64,000 nt of DNA from Klebsiella pneumoniae (GCA_945873095.1 CAMCBU010000002.1:1-64000), one strand, 5' to 3'. Shown: positions 13,781 to 23,821, counted from the stretch's first letter. Numbers and translations: made by a program. The notes: generated from the sequence alone by a model not told the origin.

Positions 13781-14485
13781 GTGGCGGTGCCGCAGGCCAA
13801 TCCCACCGTCGAGCCCGAGCTTCGCGCTTTGCTGCCCGAAGGCGCAGCGCTTTACGCGACGCGGCTCGTGCATCCGGCGTCACGAGTCGAGGAGCGACTC
13901 GATCACTACATCCATCACATGCCGCAGGCGCTCGCGCAATTCGGCACGCTGGATCTCGCTGCCTTCGGCTATGGCTGCACGGGCTCAAGCTATCGCGTGA
14001 CGCCTGCACGCGAGGATGAACTGACCGCCGCCGCATCCACTCGTATCCCGGTGATCACCGCGGCCCAAGCGATCCGGCAAGCGCTGCGGGTTTTGGCAGT
14101 CGATCACATCGCACTCGTGTCGCCCTATCCGCAGAGTCTCGCCGACGAGGGCTGTCGGTATTGGCGCGAGGCGGGCATGACCCTGACCGATACGGCGCGG
14201 GTCGACCCGACGCTGACCGATACCCACGCCATTTACGAACTTACCAGCGAGGATGCACGGCGCGGACTTGACGCCCTCTCGCTCGATGGGGCGCAATGCG
14301 TCGTCATCAGTGGCACGGGGATGCCCACGCTGCGTGCGCTCCAAGCTTGGTATCGAGACGAAGCGAATCGGCGTTGTCCGCCGGTGATCAGCTCGAATCT
14401 TTGTCTGGCTTGGGCGCTTTGGAATGCAGCGCAGCTTGAGCCCATACTCGCCACTCCCATGGATTTGATACGCAGAGGAGCTTGA
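13781..14485 (+). CDS. Asp/Glu racemase superfamily protein (maleate isomerase/arylmalonate decarboxylase-like)
   Basis: VPQANPTVEPELRALLP..., FGYGCTGSSY, ALVSPYPQSL, VVISGTGMPTL. Confidence 0.85.
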   Translation: MAVPQANPTVEPELRALLPEGAALYATRLVHPASRVEERLDHYIHHMPQALAQFGTLDLAAFGYGCTGSSYRVTPAREDELTAAASTRIPVITAAQAIRQALRVLAVDHIALVSPYPQSLADEGCRYWREAGMTLTDTARVDPTLTDTHAIYELTSEDARRGLDALSLDGAQCVVISGTGMPTLRALQAWYRDEANRRCPPVISSNLCLAWALWNAAQLEPILATPMDLIRRGA

Positions 14486-15405
14486 ACATGCTGACGATCG
14501 ACCGACGGCTTGCCATGCAACTCGGCTTGGCTTTCGCGGCCTGCGGAGCCTCTGCCGCCTCGCCCCTGATCCGCAAGGCGATTCCCAAAAGTGGCGAGCG
14601 AATACCCGTCGTCGGACTCGGCACGAACAACTACAGCCCAAAGACGCCCGAGGAGCGCGCAGCGCGACGCGACGTGATCGCCGGGCTCACCGGCGGCGGC
14701 GCGAGCGTCATCGATACGGCACCTTCCTATCGCCAATCCGAAGAGACCCTCGGCGAGCTGATCAACGAAATCGGAAATCGGCGTCAAATTTTCCTCGCCA
14801 CGAAGGTGACCGCACGCGGCGGCACGCGTGATGAGGGCCTCGCGATGTTGGATAACTCGTTTCGCATGTTGCGCACCGAGACGCTCGATCTCGTGCAGGT
14901 GCACAATCTCGTCGGCACTGCCGTGCTGCTGCCACTGCTGCGCGAGCAAGTCGCAGCGAAGAAAATTCGCTATGTCGGTATCACCACCTCGCAGGATGCG
15001 CAATACGCGGAGATGACGAGCATCATGAAAAGCGAGGCACTCGATTTCATTCAGATCGATTACTCGCTCGGCAATCGCGGTGCGGCCGATGAACTGCTGC
15101 CGCTCGCGGCCGAACGTGGCATGGCGGTGTTGATCAACTTGCCCTTTGGCGGACGGCGCGACGGCAATCTGTTCTCGAAGGTACGTGATCAGGAGTTGCC
15201 GGGCTGGGCCAGCGACATCGGTGCGAAGAGCTGGGGGCAACTATTCTTGAAATACGTCATCTCGCATCCGGCGGTGACTTGCGCGATCCCCGGCATGACG
15301 CGACTCGCCAACCTTGAAGACAATCTCACCGCCGCGCAAGGGATGCTGCCCGATGCCGCCATGCGCCGCCGCATGGAGAGCTGGTGGGATTCGCTGCCGG
15401 GCTAA
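14482..15405 (+). CDS. Aldo/keto reductase with possible Tat-type signal
   Basis: DRRLAMQLGLAFAACGASA N-terminus; VIDTAPSYRQSEETLGEL AKR motif. Confidence 0.85.
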   Translation: MNMLTIDRRLAMQLGLAFAACGASAASPLIRKAIPKSGERIPVVGLGTNNYSPKTPEERAARRDVIAGLTGGGASVIDTAPSYRQSEETLGELINEIGNRRQIFLATKVTARGGTRDEGLAMLDNSFRMLRTETLDLVQVHNLVGTAVLLPLLREQVAAKKIRYVGITTSQDAQYAEMTSIMKSEALDFIQIDYSLGNRGAADELLPLAAERGMAVLINLPFGGRRDGNLFSKVRDQELPGWASDIGAKSWGQLFLKYVISHPAVTCAIPGMTRLANLEDNLTAAQGMLPDAAMRRRMESWWDSLPG

Positions 15406-15423
15406 TAGCTTCGGTCGACGTGC

Positions 15424-16374
15424 ATGGGCCGAACCGCCATTATTTTTGACTGCGACCCCGGCGTCGACGACGGCGTAGCTTTGCTGTTGGCCTTCGCGGC
15501 ACGCGATGCGCTGCAGCTCCTCGGGATCACGACGGTCGCGGGTAACGTCTCAGCCAAACTCACCGCACGTAACGCGGGTATTTTGCGCGAGATCGCCTCG
15601 CGCGAAGACGTGCCGGTGTTCGCCGGATGTGAGCGCCCTCTCAAACGCAGCCCGATCGAGGCCGGCCATTTTCATGGCGAGTCTGGTTTGGGCGACCTCC
15701 CGCTCTTTGAGCCTCGACATGCCGCCGAAACAGAACACGCCGTCGACTGGTTGATCCGCACGCTGCGCGCTGCGCCTGCTCGAAGTATTTCTTTGGTGGC
15801 GACCGGCCCGCTGACCAATGTCGCAACGGCTTTGCTGCGTGAGCCCTCGATTACCCAAGCCGTGCGCGAGATCGCCATCATGGGTGGCGCACGCAGCGAA
15901 GGTGGCAACATCACGGCCTCGGCCGAATACAACGTCTATGCCGACCCGCACGCGGCGCAGGTCGTATTCGCTGCGGATGTCGAGATCGTGGCCTTCGGCC
16001 TCGATGTGACTCACCAAGTTCGCGCGACGCCAGCGCGTATCGACATGCTCGAAAAGTTGGGCACGCCAGCTGCGATGGCGACCGCCAAGCTGCTGACCTT
16101 TGCGACTTTTCTACCCGCGAATAGCCCGGCAGCACTGGGCTCGCCGCTACACGATCCTTGCCCGATCGCCTGGCTGATCGAGCCTGCGCTGTTCGAATTT
16201 CGACGTTGTCACGTCGCGGTGGAAACCGAATCGGCGTTGACAGCGGGTCACACGGCGGTCGAATTTCGCGCGACCGCGGCACTGCGTCAAAATGTTCGCT
16301 GGGGTGTTCGAGCCGATGCGCACGGAATCTTTGAACTGCTGAGACGAACGCTGGCTCAATCGGGCAAGGCGTAA
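15424..16374 (+). CDS. Nucleoside hydrolase (inosine-uridine preferring type)
   Basis: IIFDCDPGVDDGVALLLA, TTVAGNVS, MGGARSEGGNITASAEYNVYADPHAA. Confidence 0.95.
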   Translation: MGRTAIIFDCDPGVDDGVALLLAFAARDALQLLGITTVAGNVSAKLTARNAGILREIASREDVPVFAGCERPLKRSPIEAGHFHGESGLGDLPLFEPRHAAETEHAVDWLIRTLRAAPARSISLVATGPLTNVATALLREPSITQAVREIAIMGGARSEGGNITASAEYNVYADPHAAQVVFAADVEIVAFGLDVTHQVRATPARIDMLEKLGTPAAMATAKLLTFATFLPANSPAALGSPLHDPCPIAWLIEPALFEFRRCHVAVETESALTAGHTAVEFRATAALRQNVRWGVRADAHGIFELLRRTLAQSGKA

Positions 16375-18296
16375 GCGATCAGATAATCTCCAAGCGCAGT
16401 ACCGACCTGTGCATTGCCGCCCGCGGCAATGACGACGAACTGCTTGCCGCCGGCTTGATAGGTCATCGGCACCGCCATACCGGGCACCGGCAACTTCGCC
16501 GACCACAACTCACGCCCGGTGGTCGTTTCGATCGCGCGCAACTTCGCATCCATCGTGGCCGCGATGAAGGTCAGACCACTTGCCGTCGTGATCGGTCCAC
16601 CCACGTTTGGCGAACCCCATTGCGCTTCTTGCGGAATCGTGACGCCCGCCCGCTGGATCTGCCCGAGCGGGATTTTCCAGCGCACTTGGCCACTCGCAAG
16701 ATCGATGGCGGCGAGCGTCCCCCACGGCGGCGGTGTGCACGGGATACCGAGCGGAGATTGAAACAGTTCGCCTTCCACTCGATAGGGAGTGCCGAGCAGC
16801 GGCCGAGTCAAATAATCTTTGGGCGCTTGCTGATCTTCTTTGGCGATATCTTGCTTGGGCACGACCTTGATGACCGTGGCCAGGTTCTCGGCCTTGACGA
16901 TGAGTAGATTGCGCGTGGGATCGTAAGCGGCACCACCCCAGTTACCACCCCCCAAGGCCGAGGGGAACAAGATCGAACCTTGGGCGGATGGCGGGGTATA
17001 CATGCCCTCGTATCGCAGACGATCGAACTGCCGGCGGCAGGCGAGTCGATCGAGCGGCGTCAAACCAAAGAGGCTGTCGCGCGTGAGGGTTTGGCGTGCA
17101 AACGGCGCCATGCCCGTTGGCACCGGCTGAGTGCGACTCGCCAGCTCGCCGGGCACATCACTCGCAGGCACTGCCTGTTCGACGATTGGCCACAGCGGCT
17201 CGCCGGTCAAACGATGGAAGCCAAACAGCCAGCCCATCTTGGTTTGCAGCAAAGCGGCCGGAACGGTGTGGCCGTCACGCTGGATGTCGACCAACAGCGG
17301 ATGACCGACGAGGTCATAATCAAAGATATCGTGGTGCACGACTTGTCTCGACCACACGACTTTGCCGTTTTTCGCATCGAGCGCCACGATGGCGTTCGCC
17401 AGCGGCAGATCGAATCGTCGACCTCCACCGTAATAGTCCGTCGAGGGGCTGGTAGTCGGCAGAAACACCAACTGGTGCTTGGTATCGACGCTGATGGTCG
17501 ACCACACGTTGGCAGCCCCGCTGAGATCGCGATACTCGGCCGGAATCGGATTGAACTCCCAGCGCAACTCGCCCGTGCGCACATCGAAGGCGCGCACCAT
17601 GCCATCTTTCGCGTTGGCGATCCCATCGTTGACCATCATCGCCGCAATAACCAGATCGCCGATCACGACGGGTGGTGACGTGGACGCGGCGAGGATGCCG
17701 TCACCATGATTTTCGTAATCGTGATGCGACACCCAACCCTCATGGCCCTTGGCTTTACCGAAGTCGGCGCAGCGTTTACCCGTGTCGGCATCGAGTGCAT
17801 ACATCCGCCCCGAATCGCCATTGCGGAAAATGCGGCGTGCGCAAACGGTCTCCGATGACCCGATCGAATCCGCCCAGTAAGCGACGCCGCGGCATCGCAT
17901 CGGTCGATCTGGCGGCGGACTGACCCCGTCGCGATGCGGATCAAAGATCCAACGTTCACGACCCGTGCGTGGATCTAACGCAAAGACGCGATTCAGCGGC
18001 GTGCAGAAATACAGCGTGTCGTTCACGTGCAGGGGTGTCGTTTGCAAAATCGTGCCGTTCGGCGCCGGCGCATCGATGACATCCCCTGAGCGATGCGTCC
18101 AGACTCGCTTGAGCTGCTTGACGTTGGTCGGATCTAGTTGGCTCAGTGGCGAATGCTGACCGCCGCCCGGGTCGCCACCGAAGCTCGGCCAATCCGCAGC
18201 CGCGGGCATGCAGAGCACCGCAAATAAGCCGCCGAGCGCCACCACCCGATTCCAGATAGAACCCGACTCACGCACTCTTCGGACCATAGCGCTCAC
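16356..18296 (-). CDS. PQQ-dependent dehydrogenase (glucose dehydrogenase-like beta-propeller)
   Basis: 646 aa; ADWPSFGGDPGGGQHSPLSQLDPTNVKQLKRVWTHRSGD; VWSRQVVHHDIFDYDLVGHPLLVDI; GSPNVGGPITTASGL. Confidence 0.93.
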   Translation of the reverse strand: MSAMVRRVRESGSIWNRVVALGGLFAVLCMPAAADWPSFGGDPGGGQHSPLSQLDPTNVKQLKRVWTHRSGDVIDAPAPNGTILQTTPLHVNDTLYFCTPLNRVFALDPRTGRERWIFDPHRDGVSPPPDRPMRCRGVAYWADSIGSSETVCARRIFRNGDSGRMYALDADTGKRCADFGKAKGHEGWVSHHDYENHGDGILAASTSPPVVIGDLVIAAMMVNDGIANAKDGMVRAFDVRTGELRWEFNPIPAEYRDLSGAANVWSTISVDTKHQLVFLPTTSPSTDYYGGGRRFDLPLANAIVALDAKNGKVVWSRQVVHHDIFDYDLVGHPLLVDIQRDGHTVPAALLQTKMGWLFGFHRLTGEPLWPIVEQAVPASDVPGELASRTQPVPTGMAPFARQTLTRDSLFGLTPLDRLACRRQFDRLRYEGMYTPPSAQGSILFPSALGGGNWGGAAYDPTRNLLIVKAENLATVIKVVPKQDIAKEDQQAPKDYLTRPLLGTPYRVEGELFQSPLGIPCTPPPWGTLAAIDLASGQVRWKIPLGQIQRAGVTIPQEAQWGSPNVGGPITTASGLTFIAATMDAKLRAIETTTGRELWSAKLPVPGMAVPMTYQAGGKQFVVIAAGGNAQVGTALGDYLIAYALPD

Positions 18297-18699
18297 TCAA
18301 CGAACCCTCATAAGACCACTCACGCGGCGTGACGATTTCTGAACTCGCACTCTCGAGCAGCCGGCAGGCCGCCACCATCGCCTGATCGCCATCGATCGTG
18401 ACATGCCCGTAGTCCAACCAATCGCACAAGGTGGTGATTCCGGCACGCTGGTCGACCACGACGAAGTCTTTGGCCATGCCGTTGACTTCATCGACGTAGT
18501 CGAGCCCAGCTTCCATCAGTGCCACCACGAACTGCTGACACTGCTCGGAATCGGTGAAGCCCACACGGGCGATCTCGGCGTCATCACAGAGCGTCGCTTG
18601 CGGCAACTGCGCGAGTAGCGCCACCCAGCCGCCTTGGAATCGACCGTCGATCGCGCTGCGACGAATGACGACCGAGAGCCCTTCGATGAGTACCGCCAT
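18268..18699 (-). CDS. Hypothetical protein
   Basis: 143 aa ORF overlapping the PQQ dehydrogenase start by 29 bp. Confidence 0.6.
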   Translation of the reverse strand: MAVLIEGLSVVIRRSAIDGRFQGGWVALLAQLPQATLCDDAEIARVGFTDSEQCQQFVVALMEAGLDYVDEVNGMAKDFVVVDQRAGITTLCDWLDYGHVTIDGDQAMVAACRLLESASSEIVTPREWSYEGSLSERYGPKSA

Positions 18700-18714
18700 G
18701 GCACGAGTCTAGCG

Positions 18715-19623
18715 TCAACGCCGCAGCAACACCCACGCACTCGCAACGAGGACGAGCAAAACGGTCAAGCCCAGCAAAATCCATGCACGGCGGGGGCGCT
18801 CATTCCTATCGGCATCGCCGCGAACTTCAGCCGCCGCAGCCCGCACGAGTCGTGCATCGATCTCGTGACGATTTCCGACATAGGCTGCGAGCATGGCGCG
18901 ATCGGCGATGATGTTGATCAACCGCGGGAAACCACCGGACACCCGATGCAAGCTGCGCAATGCCCGTGGCGTGAAAATCTCGTTGCGCGCGCCGGCGACC
19001 CGCAGTCGATGCCGGACATAGGCAGCCGCCTCATCGGCATCGAGTGGCGCCAGATGATATCGACCGGTTATGCGCTGGGCGACCTGACGCAGGTCGTCGC
19101 GTGCCAGCAGCTCGCGTAACTCCGGTTGCCCGATGAGGATGATCTGCAGCAACTTGCGAGTCGGTGTTTCGAGATTGGTCAGCAACCTCACCTGCTCGAG
19201 CACATCGCGTTCGAGTAGGTGCGCCTCGTCGATGAGCACGGCAACACGTCGACCGGCCGTGTTGGCGGCAAGCAGGCGTGCCGTGAGCGCATCCATCAGT
19301 TGCTTGACGCTATCGCACGCGCCACCTTCGACGGTCACCCCAAGCTCCTCGCAGATCGTCAGCAGGAACTCGTTGACCGTGACGCGCGGATTGAGAATCA
19401 ACGCGACATCGACATCGGGCAATTGCCGCGCAAGCAAAGAGCGCACGAGCGTCGTCTTGCCGGTGCCGACCTCGCCGGTCAGTTGGATGAAGCCGCCGGC
19501 ACCACTGACGCCGTAGACGAGGTGAGCGAGGGCGTCCGCATGTCGCGCGCTCGGAAAGAGATAACGAGGATCTGGCGTGATGGCAAAAGGGTTCTCATCC
19601 AGCCGGAAGAAACCGAGATACAC
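18715..19623 (-). CDS. AAA ATPase, ExeA/GspA-like
   Basis: YLGFFRLDENPFAITPDPRYLFPSARHADALAHL; Walker A GEVGTGKTT; Walker B VAVLIDEAHLL; start taken at GTG 19623. Confidence 0.88.
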   Translation of the reverse strand: MYLGFFRLDENPFAITPDPRYLFPSARHADALAHLVYGVSGAGGFIQLTGEVGTGKTTLVRSLLARQLPDVDVALILNPRVTVNEFLLTICEELGVTVEGGACDSVKQLMDALTARLLAANTAGRRVAVLIDEAHLLERDVLEQVRLLTNLETPTRKLLQIILIGQPELRELLARDDLRQVAQRITGRYHLAPLDADEAAAYVRHRLRVAGARNEIFTPRALRSLHRVSGGFPRLINIIADRAMLAAYVGNRHEIDARLVRAAAAEVRGDADRNERPRRAWILLGLTVLLVLVASAWVLLRR

Positions 19624-19631
19624 GCGATCGC

Positions 19632-20417
19632 TCAGCGTTCCGGCGGAACGTAAACGCAGGGCTGACCCGATTTGACGAGCACGCGGCAAATCTCGCGAGC
19701 GCGAGCCTCGCTGACGACACTCGCTTGCAGACGATGGATGGGACCATTCGAGCCCGCACCAGCGACGACCTGCGAGACGAGCCCCTGCAACTCGGGATAT
19801 CGCTCGCGCGCACTCCGCCAGCCCTCGAGCGCCTTGTCGCGCGACGAGAAGGCGCCCAACTGAATGCGGTGCTCAACCGGACTCAGCGCCGGGCTCAGCG
19901 CCGGGCTCAGCATCGGGCTCGCCGCCGCCTGCACCGAGGGCTCAGCCGGCAACATCGCCGGTGGTGGCGCCGGTTCGATCGGTTCGATTGGTTCGATGGC
20001 TGCCGGACCCAACACACCCGGCGTCGACAAAAAGTTTTGCAGTCTGACCCGAGCCTCACGCACCCAGCGACCTTTGGGGTGGGTATTGATGAAATTTCGA
20101 TAGGCTTCGGCCGTGTCGACCTCCGAGGCGGATAGCCAGTCGCGCTGCTCGATGAGATCGCCGAGGCGCCGCTGCGCGACCGGTGCGTATTGGCTCTCGG
20201 GGTGTTGCTCCAAGAAAGCCTCGTAGCTCTCGATGGTGTCGGCTTGCTGAGTGCTGCGCCACTGCTGCAAATCACTGCACGCAGCCAGGGTCATCAGCGC
20301 GACCGCCGACAACAATCCGACCCAGCGGCGAGATGAACTACCCATGCTTCTGATTCTAGGGATCGATCTCGTTGAGCACCAGCCGATCGATCCAACCAGG
20401 ACCCGTGAACGACTCAA
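19632..20417 (-). CDS. Lipoprotein-like SPOR-domain protein with repeat linker
   Basis: LAACSDLQQW lipobox-like; C-terminal HRIQLGAFSSRDKALEGWRSARERYPEL...CVYVPPER SPOR pattern. Confidence 0.8.
   Translation of the reverse strand: MSRSRVLVGSIGWCSTRSIPRIRSMGSSSRRWVGLLSAVALMTLAACSDLQQWRSTQQADTIESYEAFLEQHPESQYAPVAQRRLGDLIEQRDWLSASEVDTAEAYRNFINTHPKGRWVREARVRLQNFLSTPGVLGPAAIEPIEPIEPAPPPAMLPAEPSVQAAASPMLSPALSPALSPVEHRIQLGAFSSRDKALEGWRSARERYPELQGLVSQVVAGAGSNGPIHRLQASVVSEARAREICRVLVKSGQPCVYVPPER
19877..19998. repeat. Coding microsatellites: 12-bp x about 4 and 9-bp x 3
   Basis: CCGGGCTCAGCG-type units 19877-19924; GGTTCGAT(C/T/G) units 19972-19998. Confidence 0.85.
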
Positions 20418-21333
20418 AAAAACCGCAGTGCCCGCCGGTCGCGGTGGTGATGATCTTGAGTGTGGGCGGCTGCGCGATGCGCGCTAAGTCGATTGCAGGA
20501 ATGATCGGGTCGTCCAGTGCCGTCACCAGCGTCGAGGGCACCACGAGATTCGCCAGCCGATCGCCCGTGATCGCATAACCCGCAAAGTAGTCCTCAACCT
20601 GCGGGTAGCCCGCATGCGACAAAACGAGCTCGCGTGTCATCCGACGCAAATCCTGCGACGCCATCAATTCGTTCAGATCAAACTGACCGGGCCAAGCCTG
20701 TTGCTTCAGCCGTAGAGAGCGCGACCATTTGCGCACGAAATACCATCGATACAACAGCGCACCACGCTCGAGCGCATCGAGCGTCACCGCCGGATCGAGC
20801 ACCGGTGAAATCCCGATCGCGCGGTGAATTCGCAAATCGGCCCGCTGCGCCTGCGCCGCCACGCGCAGCATGAAGTTACCGCCCAAGGAAAAGCCGGCCA
20901 GCACCAACCGATCCGTGACGAAACGAGACTGGATTTCCTGGATTGCTCCGATGACCTCATCGAGACGACAAGAGTGGAACAAATCCCGATTCAGATGATG
21001 GGTATCGCCGTGATCGCGCAAGTTCAATCTGACGACATCGAAGCCCTGCGCATGCAGCGACTGCGCCAACGAGAGAACATACAGCGATTGCGCACTTCCC
21101 TCCCACCCGTGCAAGAGGGTGACGAGCGTAGGCGGCTTGTCGCGGTTGGGTGAACTCGCGGGCGCATGAAACGCTTGCAGACGCACACCATCGCCACAGT
21201 CGAGCAAATACTCCCGACTCGCTGCGAGCAGCGGTGCAGCGCGACGCTCGACGAGCGGCCGTCGTCCCGGGAAGCTCGGCAAAATCGACTGCAGGTGCTG
21301 GCCGCGCAACCACCAGCTCGGCTCGAAAATCAT
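20356..21333 (-). CDS. Alpha/beta hydrolase, YheT family
   Basis: WWLRGQHLQSILPS, LLHGWEGSAQS, LAGFSLGGNFMLRV. Confidence 0.92.
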   Translation of the reverse strand: MIFEPSWWLRGQHLQSILPSFPGRRPLVERRAAPLLAASREYLLDCGDGVRLQAFHAPASSPNRDKPPTLVTLLHGWEGSAQSLYVLSLAQSLHAQGFDVVRLNLRDHGDTHHLNRDLFHSCRLDEVIGAIQEIQSRFVTDRLVLAGFSLGGNFMLRVAAQAQRADLRIHRAIGISPVLDPAVTLDALERGALLYRWYFVRKWSRSLRLKQQAWPGQFDLNELMASQDLRRMTRELVLSHAGYPQVEDYFAGYAITGDRLANLVVPSTLVTALDDPIIPAIDLARIAQPPTLKIITTATGGHCGFFESFTGPGWIDRLVLNEIDP

Positions 21334-21337
21334 CTGC

Positions 21338-22120
21338 TCAGTCACGCAAGCCGGCACTACGACTCATCAATTGTAGAGCGATGAAGAACAACACCACCAC
21401 CGCGAGACTCATGATGGTGAAAGCGGCCAACACATTCACATCGCTACGACCGAGAAAACCGTAACGAAAGGCATTGACCATGTGCAGGATGGGATTGGCA
21501 TAAGAGAGGGTCCGCGCCCACTCGGGTAACAAATTGATCGAATAGAAAACACCGCCGAAATAGGTCAGCGGAGTCAGGATGAAGGTCGGGATCCAGTTGA
21601 CTTGATCAAAGTTTTTGGCGAACACGCCATTGATCAGCCCGGCGAGTGAGAAAATCGTTGCGGTCAAAAACACCGCCATGAAAATCGACAGCAGGTGCTG
21701 CACCGGCAGGTGGGTGAAAAACAAGGTCACCACGGTGACGGCAAGCCCGACCAACAGGCCTCGCAGCACGCCACCGCCGACATAGCCCAGCACGATCACC
21801 CAGTTGGGCAGCGGCGAGACGAGGACTTCTTCGAAATAGCGCCCAAACTTGGCGCCGTACAACGACGAGGAGACGTTGGCGTAGGAGTTGGTGATCACGG
21901 CCATCATGATCAGGCCGGGCGCGATGTACTGCATGTAATCCGTGCCGTCCATCGAACCGATACGCCCACCGATCAACGAACCGAAGATCACGAAATACAG
22001 CGCCGCCGTGACGACCGACGGCACGATCGTCTGCCCCCAGATACGCAGAATGCGGCCGAACTCTCGCAGGATAATCGTCTTGAAGCCGATCCATCGCGCT
22101 CGCGTGATCGTCTTGCTCAT
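21338..22120 (-). CDS. ABC-2 type transporter permease (YadH-like)
   Basis: 260 aa polytopic; NSYANVSSSLYGAKFGRYFEEVLVSPLPNW; 4-bp overlap with ATPase gene. Confidence 0.93.
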   Translation of the reverse strand: MSKTITRARWIGFKTIILREFGRILRIWGQTIVPSVVTAALYFVIFGSLIGGRIGSMDGTDYMQYIAPGLIMMAVITNSYANVSSSLYGAKFGRYFEEVLVSPLPNWVIVLGYVGGGVLRGLLVGLAVTVVTLFFTHLPVQHLLSIFMAVFLTATIFSLAGLINGVFAKNFDQVNWIPTFILTPLTYFGGVFYSINLLPEWARTLSYANPILHMVNAFRYGFLGRSDVNVLAAFTIMSLAVVVLFFIALQLMSRSAGLRD

Positions 22121-23040
22121 GCCGGCACTCCGGACTTGTCGACGAGCCGCATGAAGATCTCTTCGAGGCGATTCACCTTGTTGCGCATCGAGAGAACCTG
22201 GACTCCATCGGCCGACAACTGGCTGAACAACTCGTTGAGATTACGATCTTTGCTGACCTCGACCTCGAGCGTTTGTGGATCGATGAGCGTCAAGTCGTAA
22301 CCCGCCATCTGCGGCGCGCGATCGATCGGCGCGCGTAAGCTGAGCACGAACGATTCGGTATGCAGCTTGCGCAACAGGCTGTCCATGCGATCCGCCTCGG
22401 CGATTTGGCCGCGATCGATGATGGCGATGTTACGACAGAGCGATTCCGCCTCTTCGAGGTAATGGGTCGTCAAGATGATGGTCGTCCCGCGCGCGTTCAA
22501 CTCACGCAGAAACTCCCACATCGAACGCCGGATCTCGATGTCGACGCCGGCCGTCGGCTCATCGAGAATCAACAAGCGCGGTTCGTGCATCAGTGCCCGC
22601 GCGATCATCAAACGGCGCTTCATGCCACCCGAGAGGGTGCGCGACATCTTGTGGCGCTTATCCCAGAGCGACAACGCCGTGAGATATTTTTCGGCTCGCT
22701 CGCGTGCCACCGAACGCGGGATGCCGTAAAAGCCCGCTTGATTGACGACGATGGTCTCCGGCGTCTCGAATTGGTTGAGATTCAGCTCCTGCGGCACGAC
22801 CCCGATGCAGGCCTTCGCCGCCTCGAGATCGCGGTCGAGGTCGTGGCCGAAAACGGCGATTCGGCCTGCCGACTTGCTCACGAGCGAGGTGCAGATGCCA
22901 ATGAGGGTGCTCTTACCCGCGCCGTTCGGCCCGAGCAGGGCAAAAAAGTCGCCCTCGGCAACATCGAGATCGATGCCTTTGAGAGCTTGGACGCCGTTGC
23001 GGTACTGTTTGACGAGACCGCGAACCTCAAGTGCTTGCAT
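22117..23040 (-). CDS. ABC transporter ATP-binding protein (YadG-like)
   Basis: GPNGAGKST, TLSGGMKRRLMIARAL, LLILDEPTAGVD. Confidence 0.97.
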   Translation of the reverse strand: MQALEVRGLVKQYRNGVQALKGIDLDVAEGDFFALLGPNGAGKSTLIGICTSLVSKSAGRIAVFGHDLDRDLEAAKACIGVVPQELNLNQFETPETIVVNQAGFYGIPRSVARERAEKYLTALSLWDKRHKMSRTLSGGMKRRLMIARALMHEPRLLILDEPTAGVDIEIRRSMWEFLRELNARGTTIILTTHYLEEAESLCRNIAIIDRGQIAEADRMDSLLRKLHTESFVLSLRAPIDRAPQMAGYDLTLIDPQTLEVEVSKDRNLNELFSQLSADGVQVLSMRNKVNRLEEIFMRLVDKSGVPA

Positions 23041-23085
23041 GCGGGCGAGAAGATACCACGCCGGCGCTGTTTTTCGCGGACGCGC

Positions 23086-23706
23086 TCAGGCGGGAACCGC
23101 CGGACGTGACAGCGACGCCAAGCGCTGCACACCCGCGTAGGTGGTTTGCCAGAGCCGCCGATGATCCGCGGCGTTGGCCGCCTCAAGGCGACGCCCCCAG
23201 AACCAAGGATCGGTGTTCCAGCGCAGGCGCAAACCGCCGCGATTGCGATCCGCAAGCGGATCGAGCTCAGGCAGGGGGAGCGCGCTCAGTCTCGCCACCA
23301 CTTGCGGTGCGAGGCCGAGCAGCAACGTCGCCGCGACGGCTCTGCCCCGACACACCTGCCACGCGAAATGACAGAGCAAGCGGACATAGTCGCGGCCCGA
23401 CGCGGTCGACCAAATCTCTCGGTGAGCATCGCACTGATCGTCCGCTTGTTCGCCCTCGAAGACGGTGCTCGGATCGAACGGCAGATCGAATAAAAGATAG
23501 GGCGCCTCCGCGACCTGCTTGAGAGCGACCTCGGTGAGACCACTCCACAGGGCGCGATCCGCGCAGGCGACGATGGAGACGGCGGGATCACGGCCGATCA
23601 AATTGTGGCGGATCAGCTTCAAGCCGCGAAAATTAAGATCGCCGACCTGACGAATGATTTCGCGATCGACGCTGTGGGTGAAATCGGTTTCAGTTGGCTC
23701 TTTCAT
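23086..23706 (-). CDS. Conserved hypothetical protein divergent from flhC-like gene
   Basis: MKEPTETDFTHSVDREIIRQVGDLNFRGLKLIRHNLIG...; start at ATG 23706. Confidence 0.65.
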   Translation of the reverse strand: MKEPTETDFTHSVDREIIRQVGDLNFRGLKLIRHNLIGRDPAVSIVACADRALWSGLTEVALKQVAEAPYLLFDLPFDPSTVFEGEQADDQCDAHREIWSTASGRDYVRLLCHFAWQVCRGRAVAATLLLGLAPQVVARLSALPLPELDPLADRNRGGLRLRWNTDPWFWGRRLEAANAADHRRLWQTTYAGVQRLASLSRPAVPA

Positions 23707-23779
23707 GCATTCCTCCGTTGTTTGACGAAAAATGATGGCCGAGTGCGCCTTGGAATGCAGCCTGAGTTTTGGGATATTT

Positions 23780-23798
23780 TGAGTGCAAATACCACTCA
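23780..23798. promoter_or_regulatory. Candidate operator between divergent genes
   Basis: TGAGTG-CAAATAC-CACTCA inverted repeat. Confidence 0.35.
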
Positions 23799-23821
23799 TA
23801 TTGAATGCATCGGGAGTTGTC

